A stretch of DNA of 37,295 nt from a virus (IMGVR_UViG_3300035180_001302:1-37295), one strand, 5' to 3'; shown: positions 12,495 through 21,753, counted from the first letter of the stretch. The notes: generated by a model from the sequence alone, not told the origin. Numbers and translations are program-made.

Positions 12495-13148
12495 ATGCCC
12501 CACGTGAGCACAGAAAAGAAAGAAGAGGACACAAAGCACACACAAGAAGCTACTCCGGTGATTGTAAAAATCGGCGGGGAGGAGGCTAAAAAGCCAGCCA
12601 TACCACCTAAAAAGACCCCCAGAAAGAAGAGACTAAGAGGAATAGGAGCAGGAAGACATAGTAGGCTAACAGAGGAGCTCCTGGCAGAAATAAGGGAGGA
12701 GCTAGAAAAGGGTAAGCCAAAAGAGGTGGTACAGAAACAGCTTAAAATAGCGGGAAGTACTTGGAGATTATGGGAAGGACAGAATTATGGCGGTTTCAAA
12801 GATATGGTTTTAAGTAGCCGATACGCGTATATGGTTCGCAAGGCAGAGGAGAAATCGGCACAGCTTTTGAGTTATGACATTGACCCGAAAAACTCAAGAT
12901 TTACAAGCATTATTCAGAAAGAGGCGGAGTATTTACGATCAAATCTTGCACGTGGAACATACTCCACTCGCACAGAAGTAGACGGCAACAACACCATAAC
13001 AGTGCAAATAGCGAGCTACCTCTCTAAGCCTCGTAATTTGGAGAGCGTGATAGATGTATCAGCCAATGAAAAAACGCCTCTCCTGGGCAACCCTGGTGAA
13101 GTTGATACACCACTTAATGCCAATGAGGTGGGCGATGATGTAGTCTAG
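12495..13148 (+). CDS. Terminase small subunit (candidate)
   Basis: 217 residues. A charged, low-complexity N-terminus (EKKEEDTKHTQEATP, PPKKTPRKKRLRG) is followed by a helix-turn-helix-like region (LTEELLAEIREELEKGKPKE, then VVQKQLKIAGSTWRLWE). A helical stretch with KNSRFTSIIQKEAEYLRSNL comes next, then an acidic tail. Position directly before the large subunit, a DNA-binding N-half and an oligomerising helical C-half fit a small terminase, which recognises the genome for packaging. Sequence identity alone does not prove it. The leader ATAACCACAATG has no Shine-Dalgarno sequence; the gene stops at TAG. Confidence 0.65.
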   Translation: MPHVSTEKKEEDTKHTQEATPVIVKIGGEEAKKPAIPPKKTPRKKRLRGIGAGRHSRLTEELLAEIREELEKGKPKEVVQKQLKIAGSTWRLWEGQNYGGFKDMVLSSRYAYMVRKAEEKSAQLLSYDIDPKNSRFTSIIQKEAEYLRSNLARGTYSTRTEVDGNNTITVQIASYLSKPRNLESVIDVSANEKTPLLGNPGEVDTPLNANEVGDDVV

Positions 13149-13177
13149 TGTCGTAAAATACACCTTGTGCGACATAT

Positions 13178-13276
13178 CGATTGACAACCCCCTGGGGGGA
13201 CCCGATTGACAAAACCTTCGAAGTAAGCGCCTGTCACATTTTCCCCCCACCAATTTTCACAACCCCTTATTGACAA
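13178..13276. repeat. Triple ATTGACAA repeats between the terminase genes
   Basis: CGATTGACAA occurs at 13178-13187 and 13203-13212, and ATTGACAA again at 13269-13276. Between the first two lies the GC palindrome CCCCCTGGGGGG. TTGACA (13181-13186), 17 bases, GATTGA (13204-13209) could be a promoter. The cluster lies in the usual place for a packaging-start or control site. It is also where the large subunit start must be chosen. Confidence 0.4.
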
Positions 13277-13287
13277 AACATTATAAA

Positions 13288-14571
13288 ATGGTAAAAAAAA
13301 GTATTATATCGCTGCCGTATAAGTTCACACCAAGGCCATATCAAATGCCTTTCTTAGAGGCTATGAGAGATGGCTGCCGCCGCGCGGTATTAGTGTGGCA
13401 CCGCAGAAGCGGTAAGGATAAGACGGTGGTTAATTTTACCGTTGCCCAGATGCTTCAAAGAGTTGGTACGTACTACCACTTTCTGCCCTTTTACAGCCAG
13501 GGACGTAAGGCTGTATGGGATAACGTGGACAAGGACGGCTTGGCTCTGCTTTCCCACTTTCCAGAGGAGCTGATTAAATCCAAAAATGAGCAAGAAATGC
13601 GCATTGAATTTAAGAATGGCTCTGCTTGGCAGGTTATGGGCTCGGACAAGGCAGACTCTATCGTAGGTACTAACCCCGTGGGTGTTACTTTCTCCGAGTA
13701 TTCTCTGTGCGACCCTACCAGTTGGGATTTGGTGCGCCCCATTTTAGCTGAGAATGGCGGGTGGGCTGTGTTTATCTATACTCCCCGCGGTATGAACCAC
13801 GGCTTTAGTCTTTATTCCTCGGCGAAGGCTAATCCTTTTGACGCCAAGACGGGAAAGGGTTGGTTTTCACAGATTCTAACCGTGGAGGATACCCACGCCA
13901 TTAGCGATGATGCCCTGCGAGATGAGTTGGCTCAAATGCCGCGCGATATTTATGACCAAGAGTACTTCTGTAAGTTTCTGGATGGCTCTGGTGCATTCTT
14001 CAGGAATATATTAGAGAATACCTATACTGATTATCGCGACCACCAGGGGCACTCCATACAGTTGGGTGTTGATTTGGCAAAGTATCAGGATTTTACGGTC
14101 TTAACTCCTTTTTGCCGGACTTGTTTCAGGGCGCTGCCCCAGGATTCTTTTAACTTAATTGACTGGTCTATGCAGAAGGCGCGCATAGAAGCCCTAGCCC
14201 GTAGGTATAATGCAAATATTGTGATTGATTCAACCGGTGTTGGAGACCCAATTGTTGAGGATTTAACCAACTCTGGACTACGGGTAGAGCCTTTTAAGTT
14301 CACCCAGATAACCCGTAAGAACTTACTTAATAATTTATCCGTGCTGTTAGAGCAGGGGCGTATTAAGATCCCCTATCAGGAGGAGTTAATTGCTCAATTG
14401 CGCTCCTTCGCCTACACCACCACAGACTCTGGCGCAATCAAAGCTGATGTCCCATCTGGTATGCACGATGACCGCGTTATGTCTCTTGCCCTGTCTGTGT
14501 GGGGAGACCAGCGTCCGGATGAGGAGGAATTGGAGGATATTCCATTTTATGCCTCCCAGTCATTCTCTTGA
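13288..14571 (+). CDS. terL: Terminase large subunit
   Basis: 427 residues from ATG 13288; a TTG at 13270 is in frame but lies in the ATTGACAA repeat. ATPase domain: VLVWHRRSGKDKTVVNF holds the Walker A (about 36-50), VGVTFSEYSL the Walker B (about 131-140), and a coupling-like region follows (WAVFIYTPRGMNHGF). The nuclease domain has acidic residues in LGVDLAKYQDFTVL (Asp about 261), IVIDSTGVGDP (about 314) and MHDDRVMSLAL (about 393). It drives DNA into the prohead and cuts the concatemer. Length is normal for this group. Confidence 0.9.
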   Translation: MVKKSIISLPYKFTPRPYQMPFLEAMRDGCRRAVLVWHRRSGKDKTVVNFTVAQMLQRVGTYYHFLPFYSQGRKAVWDNVDKDGLALLSHFPEELIKSKNEQEMRIEFKNGSAWQVMGSDKADSIVGTNPVGVTFSEYSLCDPTSWDLVRPILAENGGWAVFIYTPRGMNHGFSLYSSAKANPFDAKTGKGWFSQILTVEDTHAISDDALRDELAQMPRDIYDQEYFCKFLDGSGAFFRNILENTYTDYRDHQGHSIQLGVDLAKYQDFTVLTPFCRTCFRALPQDSFNLIDWSMQKARIEALARRYNANIVIDSTGVGDPIVEDLTNSGLRVEPFKFTQITRKNLLNNLSVLLEQGRIKIPYQEELIAQLRSFAYTTTDSGAIKADVPSGMHDDRVMSLALSVWGDQRPDEEELEDIPFYASQSFS

Positions 14572-14604
14572 CGTATTATTCAATTAACCAATACTTACTA
14601 GTAA

Positions 14605-16413
14605 ATGGCAAAGAAGCCCAAAGACTCCACCAATTTAGAGCTTGAGAGCAAGGCGCTGCAGCTGGTTATCACAGAAAAAACAAGATACGAAACTGCCACT
14701 GCGTTCATCACTCGTAGGGTAGCGTTCCAGATGCGCAACCTGATTGAGTTGCTGCGTAAAAACTACTGGGGTGTGTTTGATGAGCAGAACGACCCCGTTA
14801 GCGGACAAAAGAAAATATGGATTCCCCTAACCGAGTACCTCGTTGAGGGTGCGATTAAATCTATTGATTTAGATACGAAGGACATAAACTTCCGATCCAA
14901 GAACGCCTCGAAGGTTGGGTTGGTTTCTTTGGTGCGCAATATCGTTCGAGCCAAGTTGGATGATATGAACTTCGGGGAGAAATTAGATTTATTCGAGAGG
15001 TACTTAGCTATCGACGGTACGGCGGTGTGGTCTACGGAAGAGAAAAAAGAAAAGGATGGAGTATGCGCCGAGGTACGTAACGTAGATATTTTGAATGTAT
15101 ATATAGACCCCACCGCTCCATCTATCGCGGAGGCGTCCTCTTTCATTGAAAGAATTATTCTGCCAATCTCGGAGGCACGGGACATAGGTGTGGCAGATAA
15201 GTGGGTAAATATGGATAAACTAACTGGCTCCACTCGCGTAGATAGGAACAACACCTATGGAGTATCGACAGATACCGGAGAAACGCCAATGGTAGAGTTG
15301 TTTAAGCGTAGGGGTTGGGCTTCTAAGGACATAATCACCGGTAAAAAGGAAGACGCTGAAACATATATTCCAACCGAGATAATTTGTTCTGGTACTAATG
15401 GCAAGTGGGTTTTCCACGCTGCTTCGGTTCGAGACGACAACAAGAATAAGGGCTATGAGGAGGCTTGGTACTCTAGAGTTCCAGGACGTTGGTACGGACG
15501 TGGAGTAGCAGAGAAGGTCATGGGTCTACAATTGTACGCCAACATGACTGCGAATCTTAGGTTGAATCGTGCCCGTATCGCCCAACTTGGAATATTCAAA
15601 CTACGCGCTGGTTCTGGTCTTACCTCCCAGGCGGTAAACAAATTAGGTTCTAATGGAATTGTGACCCTAAAGAATATGGACGACCTGCAACAGTTCGTGG
15701 TGCAGGATGTTCCTCAAAGCTCTTACAACGATGAACAGGTTATAAATACCTGGGCACAAAGAGTTACCTCGGTGTTTGAAACCACAACTGGAGAGCGTAT
15801 GCCCAGCTCTATGCCAGCAACTAACGCTGCCATTTCTAACTCCTCCCAACAATCATCGTTTGGATTCATTAGGGAGGGTATAGGAATGTTCTTACAGAGG
15901 TGGCTAAGGAACCAGAGTATGCCAATCTTCTTCAAAGACATTAAACCAGGAGACATCATTAGAATCACTGGTGACGTAGACCAACTGCGAGTATGGGATG
16001 AGTCTATGGTGAACCAGATGGTTTATGAACAACTCGAAGCTATCAACAAGATGGGTTGGTCTGTGGATCCAGTACAAGTAGAGATGGAACGACAGAATGC
16101 CATAGCGAAGCTATCTAAAATGGGCTCTGACCGTTTTGTGGCGATGGACGAGTCTATAGATTTTCTTGAATATGACGCTTATATAGATGTTACCAATGAG
16201 AGTTATGATAAATCAGTCCTGGCTAATAATCTTGTTACTGCACTGCAGGCGGCTCCCGAGTATCGTGAATCAATTTTGAAGAATCTATTTGATATCATGG
16301 GTCTTAACTCTTCCGACCTAAAGGCTAGCCAGCCAGCCATGCAGGGTTCCGCACCACAGCAGGTGACATCTGGGCAGGCAGCACAGACAGCCGCAATGAC
16401 TCTGACTAGATAA
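14605..16413 (+). CDS. Portal protein
   Basis: 602 residues. It has the layout of large portal proteins of podovirus-like phages: a helical start, MRNLIELLRKNYWGVF, conserved AIDGTAVWST and DILNVYIDPTA in the wing, YSRVPGRWYGRGVAEKVMGL before the stem, and a Gln/Ala-rich tail (SAPQQVTSGQAAQTAA). Twelve copies would form the DNA channel at one vertex, bound by terminase outside and connector proteins below. It follows the large terminase directly and overlaps the next gene by one base (TAATGG). Confidence 0.85.
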   Translation: MAKKPKDSTNLELESKALQLVITEKTRYETATAFITRRVAFQMRNLIELLRKNYWGVFDEQNDPVSGQKKIWIPLTEYLVEGAIKSIDLDTKDINFRSKNASKVGLVSLVRNIVRAKLDDMNFGEKLDLFERYLAIDGTAVWSTEEKKEKDGVCAEVRNVDILNVYIDPTAPSIAEASSFIERIILPISEARDIGVADKWVNMDKLTGSTRVDRNNTYGVSTDTGETPMVELFKRRGWASKDIITGKKEDAETYIPTEIICSGTNGKWVFHAASVRDDNKNKGYEEAWYSRVPGRWYGRGVAEKVMGLQLYANMTANLRLNRARIAQLGIFKLRAGSGLTSQAVNKLGSNGIVTLKNMDDLQQFVVQDVPQSSYNDEQVINTWAQRVTSVFETTTGERMPSSMPATNAAISNSSQQSSFGFIREGIGMFLQRWLRNQSMPIFFKDIKPGDIIRITGDVDQLRVWDESMVNQMVYEQLEAINKMGWSVDPVQVEMERQNAIAKLSKMGSDRFVAMDESIDFLEYDAYIDVTNESYDKSVLANNLVTALQAAPEYRESILKNLFDIMGLNSSDLKASQPAMQGSAPQQVTSGQAAQTAAMTLTR

Positions 16414-16733
16414 TGGCTAAACAAAAACTAGACGCCGAAACACAAAAACTTCTAGCAGAAGGACAAAAGAGGGTGGATTTCGTGAAGTCCGAAGAATGGG
16501 CTTATGCGAAAGCTAAACTATACGCCTCCATGGGAACGTTAAATTCTATTGTCTCTCTTCCCGTTGGAGTAGACGAGTCTACTTTAGCACGAGAGGTGTT
16601 AACTCGCTTTGGGGCAATTGATTTAGTAATGAAGTGGATTCAAAATATTGAAGGAGAAGCCGCTCAAGCTCAAAACACTCTTGACGAATTGCAGAAACAG
16701 ACTGACGATACCATTGTCACGTACTATCAGTAG
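16413..16733 (+). CDS. Small helical head-region protein
   Basis: 106 residues, coiled-coil-like at both ends (KLDAETQKLLAEGQKRVDF, EAAQAQNTLDELQKQTDD), with a central WAYAKAKLYASMGTLNSI. Starts in the TAATG overlap with the portal gene and stops at TAG. Position between portal and scaffold suggests a head-assembly factor. The function is not known to me. Confidence 0.65.
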   Translation: MAKQKLDAETQKLLAEGQKRVDFVKSEEWAYAKAKLYASMGTLNSIVSLPVGVDESTLAREVLTRFGAIDLVMKWIQNIEGEAAQAQNTLDELQKQTDDTIVTYYQ

Positions 16734-16759
16734 GAGATTGACTAAAGGAGCATTCTTTT

Positions 16760-16794
16760 AGCCAGTCCCGTACCAAAATCGTAAGGACGTGGCT
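16760..16794 (+). promoter_or_regulatory. Stem-loop in the leader of the scaffold gene
   Basis: AGCCAGTCC (16760-16768) pairs with GGAC-g-TGGCT (16785-16794) with one bulged G. No T-run follows, so it is not a classic terminator. With the hairpin at 18356-18421 it brackets the scaffold and capsid genes, as mRNA-processing or stabilising elements do. Confidence 0.4.
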
Positions 16795-16820
16795 GGGAAG
16801 TACAAATCAAATAACTTCAA

Positions 16821-17387
16821 ATGGAAGATAACCATAACCAAACTTCCTTACCTGAATCTCTGGGAGGAGAATCAGACGGAGGGGGGTCGGTATCTGACGT
16901 AAGCATTGCTGCTGCCATATCCAAGGCAACTGGCAAAAGTTTTACTTCTGATGAGCAGGCCCTAAAATCAGTCGCCGACACATTCAAATATGTGGGAGCA
17001 AAGATAGATGCGGCCAAACCAGTCGAAAAAATAGTAGAAGCACCCGTAGACACGAGTAAGTTTGTGTCTCGGGAGCAATACGAAACTGATACTTTCTTTG
17101 CTAATAACCCAGACCTAAAACAATTCCAACCGGTTCTTTCTGCGCTAAAGTCGCAGAACCCCGACAAATCATTCGATGATTTGATTGGTATGGATTCGGT
17201 CAAACCTATTATCGAGAAAGCGTCTGCTTACGATAAACAAGAGAAGACACGCTCTGTACTTCAAAGTAATCCGCGACTTGGTGCTGTTTCTGATAAAATC
17301 ACCCAGGCACGCGCCGAGGGAGTTAGTCACGCCGAAGGCTCACGACTAGTTACCGAAGCCGTACTGGATGCTTTTGAAATAAAATAG
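16821..17387 (+). CDS. Scaffold protein (candidate)
   Basis: 188 residues, acidic and helical, with a Gly/Ser-rich flexible start (LPESLGGESDGGGSVSD), no Cys and a helical end (AEGSRLVTEAVLDAFEIK). This composition and its place directly before the capsid gene are typical of assembly scaffolds, which fill the prohead and then leave. No protease motif is seen, so it probably exits whole. Leader AATAACTTCAAATGG; stop TAG. Confidence 0.75.
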   Translation: MEDNHNQTSLPESLGGESDGGGSVSDVSIAAAISKATGKSFTSDEQALKSVADTFKYVGAKIDAAKPVEKIVEAPVDTSKFVSREQYETDTFFANNPDLKQFQPVLSALKSQNPDKSFDDLIGMDSVKPIIEKASAYDKQEKTRSVLQSNPRLGAVSDKITQARAEGVSHAEGSRLVTEAVLDAFEIK

Positions 17388-17405
17388 CATTTAAGTCCTT
17401 CCTAA

Positions 17406-18326
17406 ATGGCAGTAGATTCTATTTTACGAACCTATGCGGATGCATCCGTCCGCGAAGACGTTGTCTTGAACGCCATTGAATACCTAACTGCTAATGAGCA
17501 GTCGGTATTTAATATGTTGGGCAAGACAATCGCTATCGCTCCGGTGCATTCTTTCCTAACTGACACTTACGCAACCGCCGGCTCGCTGGCCGTTGGCGAA
17601 GTTGAAGATTTCGCAGCCTCTAGTCTTACCACCCCTTCGCGTTTAACCAACATCGTTCAACAGGTTGCTCGCAACTTCAAGGTGGGTAAGATGCAGCAGG
17701 CAATTCAGCACTATCAGGGCGAGAACGAACTCCAGCGTCAGACCAACAAGGCTCTGAAGGATTGGGGTAACGCCGCTGAGTATGACTTGCTGTTGTCCAC
17801 CCTAGTGTCTGGTCAGTCTGGTACGACTGCAAAGATGTCTGGCATTATCCAGGCCATCTCTAAGTCCACCAACTACACCTCTCACAACTCCGGTACTGTT
17901 TTTTCCGCTACTATCTTGGATTCCTTGATGGTGAACTGCTGGACTAACTCTAACGGAGATGTCGCTACCGAGCTTTTTGTTGGTGGTATAATCCGCCGAC
18001 AGATCGATGGTTTCATTCAGAAGTCTAATGTCGTAGTGAACGCCCCAGGTGTTTCGACCATTGTCCGCACCGTGTCTTCCTACGAGACTTCTATGGGAAC
18101 ATTGAACATCCGTAAGCATCGTTATGTGCAGCAGGGTGCAACTGGCCGCATCTTGGCCATCAACCCAGACAAGTTGAAGGTTGCCTTCTTACAGAAGCCG
18201 TATGTAATGACCGACCTCGCCAAGAGCGGTCCTTACGACAACTACGCTGTGGTTGGTTCTTTCACTCTGGAGACACGCAACCAGGATTCCAACTTCTACG
18301 CCGACGGTTTCAACCTCGCGGTATAG
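17406..18326 (+). CDS. Major capsid protein, SU10 (DUF5309) type
   Basis: 306 residues. Features of the SU10-like capsid group are VARNFKVGKMQQAIQHYQ in the first half, and, in order near the end, ELFVGGIIRRQIDGFIQKSN, SSYETSMGTLNIRKHRYV, LAINPDKLKVAFL and FTLETRNQDSNFY. These proteins have the HK97 fold. Codon use here is more GC-rich at third positions than in the neighbours (many AAC, GGC, TCC), as expected for a gene expressed at the highest level. It ends in TAG and is followed by a long hairpin. Confidence 0.88.
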   Translation: MAVDSILRTYADASVREDVVLNAIEYLTANEQSVFNMLGKTIAIAPVHSFLTDTYATAGSLAVGEVEDFAASSLTTPSRLTNIVQQVARNFKVGKMQQAIQHYQGENELQRQTNKALKDWGNAAEYDLLLSTLVSGQSGTTAKMSGIIQAISKSTNYTSHNSGTVFSATILDSLMVNCWTNSNGDVATELFVGGIIRRQIDGFIQKSNVVVNAPGVSTIVRTVSSYETSMGTLNIRKHRYVQQGATGRILAINPDKLKVAFLQKPYVMTDLAKSGPYDNYAVVGSFTLETRNQDSNFYADGFNLAV

Positions 18327-18355
18327 TGTTGGGGAGTTTCTAGCTACTTGAATAA

Positions 18356-18421
18356 CTAGGTTGTTGCTCGTTTCCCTTCGTCTTTTTCGGGGGAAGTGAG
18401 CGCAAAAAGACAGCAACCTAG
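18356..18421 (+). terminator. Long stem-loop after the capsid gene
   Basis: CTAGGTTGTTG (18356-18366) pairs with CAGCAACCTAG (18411-18421), 11 bp with one G-U, and inner arms TTTCCC/GGGAA and GCTC/GAGC extend it. There is no T-run, so partial termination or 3'-end protection of the capsid mRNA is more likely than full stop. Confidence 0.5.
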
Positions 18422-18440
18422 ATAATTAAAATCCATATAT

Positions 18441-18749
18441 ATGGACGACATTAAACAAAAACTAAAGACGTTAACTGAACAGTATAAACGTATCCTTCCC
18501 GATGAATATGTTTCAGTAGTTGCTGCGATAGCCCAAAACCGCAAGAAATTAAAAGATGAGTGGGCACAGATGAAAGGTTCCGACATGATTCAACGCCACC
18601 TCCTGGAAATGCCGGAGATGTTGGATAACTTAATTACCATGAACCTTACAGATGAGGAGCTAAAAGTATGGAACCAGGATAAGGAACACAAATTAAGACG
18701 TTGGTACGCAAAGGAATACCCCGAGTTTAGAGTCAGTAAATCAATTTAA
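18441..18749 (+). CDS. Helical protein of unknown function after the capsid gene
   Basis: 102 residues, MDDIKQKLKTLTEQYKRILP..., highly charged and helical, ending RRWYAKEYPEFRVSKSI. No known motif. Position between the capsid gene and the glycosyltransferase leaves its role open: head completion, or partner of the transferase. Confidence 0.6.
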   Translation: MDDIKQKLKTLTEQYKRILPDEYVSVVAAIAQNRKKLKDEWAQMKGSDMIQRHLLEMPEMLDNLITMNLTDEELKVWNQDKEHKLRRWYAKEYPEFRVSKSI

Positions 18750-18753
18750 TATC

Positions 18754-21090
18754 ATGAAATTAGCTTTGGCATTGATAATTAAAAACACAGACGAGGAGGC
18801 TGAGTTATTGGAGAATGGATTATCCGCATCGTACTTCGATGTGGACGGTATATTCATAACCACTACCCCCAAGAGTGAAGACGAGCCCACGTCTCCAAGG
18901 TTGCTTGAGTTGGCTAAAGATTGGAACGCTACCATATCCAGATTCGTTTGGCGTCATGACTTCGCGGCGGCTCGCAACTTCAACTTCTCTCAAGTACCAG
19001 AGGACTACACTCATATTTTGTGGATGGACGCCGATGATGCAATACGCGGGGCAGATAAGATACGGGAAACCATTACAAAGAATCCAGACGTAGACGTGTT
19101 CTATCTCACTTACCTATATGCATTTGATGAAGAGCGGAGACCGACAATCGTTCACCAAAAAGCACAGATAGTTAAGCGTGGGTGTGTGGAGTGGGTAGGG
19201 AGATTGCATGAAGACTTCCGCCCATTACGCTCGGTTATAAATAAATATATTAAAGGCATAGAGCGCCTCCACCTATCAACCCCAGAGCACTTTGAGTCGG
19301 CTAAGGGGCGCAATCTAGAGGTTGCTCTAGCACAAGTATTGTCTGACCCCGATGACCCACGTTCCTACTGGAACTTGGGCAACTCCTACAGTGCCCTTGG
19401 AGAAAGCACTAAGGCAATACACGCATTTGATACCTTCTTAGAGAAATCACAGTCGGACGATGAGAAATATATCGCCAGGATTAGACGGGCGGAGGCGTAT
19501 ATGCTTCTTGGCGATAAGGATAAGGCACTAGCAGAAACACAGTACGCCATAGGCTTAAAGCCCATGTTCCCAGACGCCTATCACCTTGCGGGGAATATTC
19601 TCTACTCTCAGGGCAAATGGGATAAGGCAGCCACGATGTATCGCTCTGGTTTATCCCAACCACCGCCAAACCTAGATATTTTAGTATTTAATCCCCGCTC
19701 ATATGATTATGATCCGATGATAAATTTAGCTAAGTGCTATTTTCAGATGTCTATGCCAACCCTTGCCCTGCCGCTAATTAAGGGAGCATATAAGGTCAGC
19801 CCATCTCCGTCATTAAAGAAATTAGTTACCGAGATGACTCGTGAGGCGAAAAATTTTGATGAGGTTGTTGCGCTCATTAAAAAGTTGGGCAAGATAGCCG
19901 ATAAGGAGAAACTACGTACAGCCCTAGCTAAAATTCCCAAGAAGTATCAGTCTCACCCAGCAGTATGCAACCTACGCAATAACGTCTTTATAAAGAAAAC
20001 ATCCAGCGGGAAAGACATATCTATTTATTGTGGGTTCACCGAGGAGGTGTGGAACCCAATTACCGCAAAAACTAAGGGAATAGGGGGAAGTGAGGAGGCG
20101 GTTATTTGGTTGTCTCGACTACTTACTCAAATGGGCTGGAATGTTGATGTATATAACAACTGTGGCTACGCAACTAAAAAGTACGACGGGGTTACATATC
20201 ATCCGTTCTGGGAGTTTAATCACCGCGATAAGACAGACATACTATGGATTTGGCGTAGCCCTAAGCTATGTGATTATGAATTAAACGCCTCAAAAATTAT
20301 TGTAGACGTACACGATGTTATTCCCCCTGGAGAGTTCACTCCCGAGCGACTCAAGAAGATAGACCATGTGTTTGTAAAGTCGAAGTTCCATAAGTCTTTA
20401 TTCCCCAATGTGCCAGATGAGAAGTTTGTCGTTATACCGAATGGAATAGACTCTCAATTATTCGCGGGTGAATTTAAGAAAGACCCCAACTTGGTCATTA
20501 ACACTTCCTCCCCAGACCGCTCCATAGAGGCGTTTTGCGAGATAGCCGAGAGAGTTAAAAAGGTTATCCCCGAAGCCAAGTTCAAATGGGCTTATGGATG
20601 GAACGTTTTTACGCCAGCTCACGCTAATGATTCTATTGCCATGAAGTGGAAGGAGGGCATGGAGAAAAAGATGGTAGAAGTCGGAGTAGAGGAGCTGGGA
20701 AGATTGGGACACGATGAAGTAGCCAAAATGTATCAGGATGCCAACATATTCCTTTATCCTTCCGAGTTTGCGGAGATTGACTGCATATCACTATCTAAAT
20801 CTATGGCTGCTGGGGCAATACCAGTAACGACCGATTTCTCTGCTATGGGAGATAAGGCTGGACACGGTGGGTACTTCTACCATTCCGATAAGACCAAGGA
20901 TACGTGGGGAAAGACCCTAGAGCATTCAGTCCACGATGATAAAATGATTGCCGAGATGTCGGATAAGGTAATAGAGCTCATCCGCCACCCAGAAACAAAC
21001 AATGGTATGCGTCAGTGGGCGCAAAAAACGTTTGATTGGAACCATATTGCCAAGGTGTGGGATGGAGTGTTTAATGAATCCAATGGATGA
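18754..21090 (+). CDS. Two-domain glycosyltransferase with TPR linker
   Basis: 778 residues. Residues 1 to about 190 form a GT2-like (GT-A) domain, with LALALIIKNTDEEAELLENG at the start and the DxD-type ILWMDADDA near residue 92, which binds metal and nucleotide sugar. About 200-310 are TPR repeats (YWNLGNSYSALGESTKAIHA and two more). About 422-778 form a GT-B (GT4-like) domain: GIGGSEEAVIWLSRLL, FVVIPNGIDSQLF, and the donor-site SEFAEIDCISLSKSMAAGAI with the spaced Glu pair. It should transfer two kinds of sugar onto one acceptor. Inside a virion gene cluster the acceptor may be a structural protein or host surface glycan. Both catalytic cores look intact. Confidence 0.85.
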   Translation: MKLALALIIKNTDEEAELLENGLSASYFDVDGIFITTTPKSEDEPTSPRLLELAKDWNATISRFVWRHDFAAARNFNFSQVPEDYTHILWMDADDAIRGADKIRETITKNPDVDVFYLTYLYAFDEERRPTIVHQKAQIVKRGCVEWVGRLHEDFRPLRSVINKYIKGIERLHLSTPEHFESAKGRNLEVALAQVLSDPDDPRSYWNLGNSYSALGESTKAIHAFDTFLEKSQSDDEKYIARIRRAEAYMLLGDKDKALAETQYAIGLKPMFPDAYHLAGNILYSQGKWDKAATMYRSGLSQPPPNLDILVFNPRSYDYDPMINLAKCYFQMSMPTLALPLIKGAYKVSPSPSLKKLVTEMTREAKNFDEVVALIKKLGKIADKEKLRTALAKIPKKYQSHPAVCNLRNNVFIKKTSSGKDISIYCGFTEEVWNPITAKTKGIGGSEEAVIWLSRLLTQMGWNVDVYNNCGYATKKYDGVTYHPFWEFNHRDKTDILWIWRSPKLCDYELNASKIIVDVHDVIPPGEFTPERLKKIDHVFVKSKFHKSLFPNVPDEKFVVIPNGIDSQLFAGEFKKDPNLVINTSSPDRSIEAFCEIAERVKKVIPEAKFKWAYGWNVFTPAHANDSIAMKWKEGMEKKMVEVGVEELGRLGHDEVAKMYQDANIFLYPSEFAEIDCISLSKSMAAGAIPVTTDFSAMGDKAGHGGYFYHSDKTKDTWGKTLEHSVHDDKMIAEMSDKVIELIRHPETNNGMRQWAQKTFDWNHIAKVWDGVFNESNG

Positions 21091-21379
21091 AATACCGACA
21101 AACAACCTAGAGGCAGGAGTAGCCCTATTCCAAGCCCTCAACCTATCAATTAGCGATAGGGCAGACCCTATAAAAATGGATCAGGTTAAAGAAATAGGCG
21201 AGTATCTTAACTCTCACCCAGAACCAACATGGCTAATAAGAACACTGGTGGATAAAAATAAAGTTCCTAATCGTTCCAACCTAGAACATATCCTTTCCTA
21301 TGTGCGCATGGATAAGGAAAGAATGGCGAAACAGGCGGAAATAGATGCATTAACCAATGGCTTAAGATACTACCTATGA
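21074..21379 (+). CDS. Small helical protein of unknown function
   Basis: 101 residues from ATG 21074 (ATG 21083 is an alternative), overlapping the end of the glycosyltransferase gene by 17 bases. Acidic start (MNPMDEIPTNNLEAGVALFQ), helical end (MDKERMAKQAEIDALTNGLR). No motif recognised. It overlaps the next gene by ATGA. Confidence 0.55.
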   Translation: MNPMDEIPTNNLEAGVALFQALNLSISDRADPIKMDQVKEIGEYLNSHPEPTWLIRTLVDKNKVPNRSNLEHILSYVRMDKERMAKQAEIDALTNGLRYYL

Positions 21380-21753
21380 GCGAATTTATGGTTCCGTCGT
21401 CCGTAAAGATAAATCCCATTGGCACTTCTTCTTCCGCATCATCGTCGTCGGTAGAGGTTACAAATTTCCCGAGTAATCAGTTGGTATCTTTATCCATACC
21501 AACCACCATAGCTACCTACTCTGTGAAGATAACAGCTACTGCCCAAATTGTTGCTACTGATGCTACCACCAAGGAAGTCTCTATCATCAACACCTCTGAT
21601 ACTGATACTCTCTATGTTGGAGCGTCTGGCGTATCAACCTCTACTGGTATACCGGTACTACCGTTTAGTTCAGTAACTCTTAAAACCACCGCCGCCATTC
21701 ACGGCGTGTCGAACGGTGGCGAGATAGATGTGCGTTATATTAAATATTCATAA
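21376..21753 (+). CDS. Small Ser/Thr-rich virion protein (candidate)
   Basis: 125 residues. Ser-rich start (GTSSSASSSSVEVTNF), then a beta-sandwich-like run typical of small phage surface or fibre-associated proteins (VSIINTSDTDTLYVGASGV, LPFSSVTLKTTAAIHGVS). It could decorate the capsid or sit on the tail. The many Ser and Thr residues are possible sugar acceptors for the nearby transferase (speculation). Confidence 0.6.
   Translation: MSEFMVPSSVKINPIGTSSSASSSSVEVTNFPSNQLVSLSIPTTIATYSVKITATAQIVATDATTKEVSIINTSDTDTLYVGASGVSTSTGIPVLPFSSVTLKTTAAIHGVSNGGEIDVRYIKYS

Noticed and set aside
13270-13287. Upstream TTG start for the large terminase
   Set aside because: It falls inside the ATTGACAA repeat; ATG 13288 directly precedes the conserved N-terminus.
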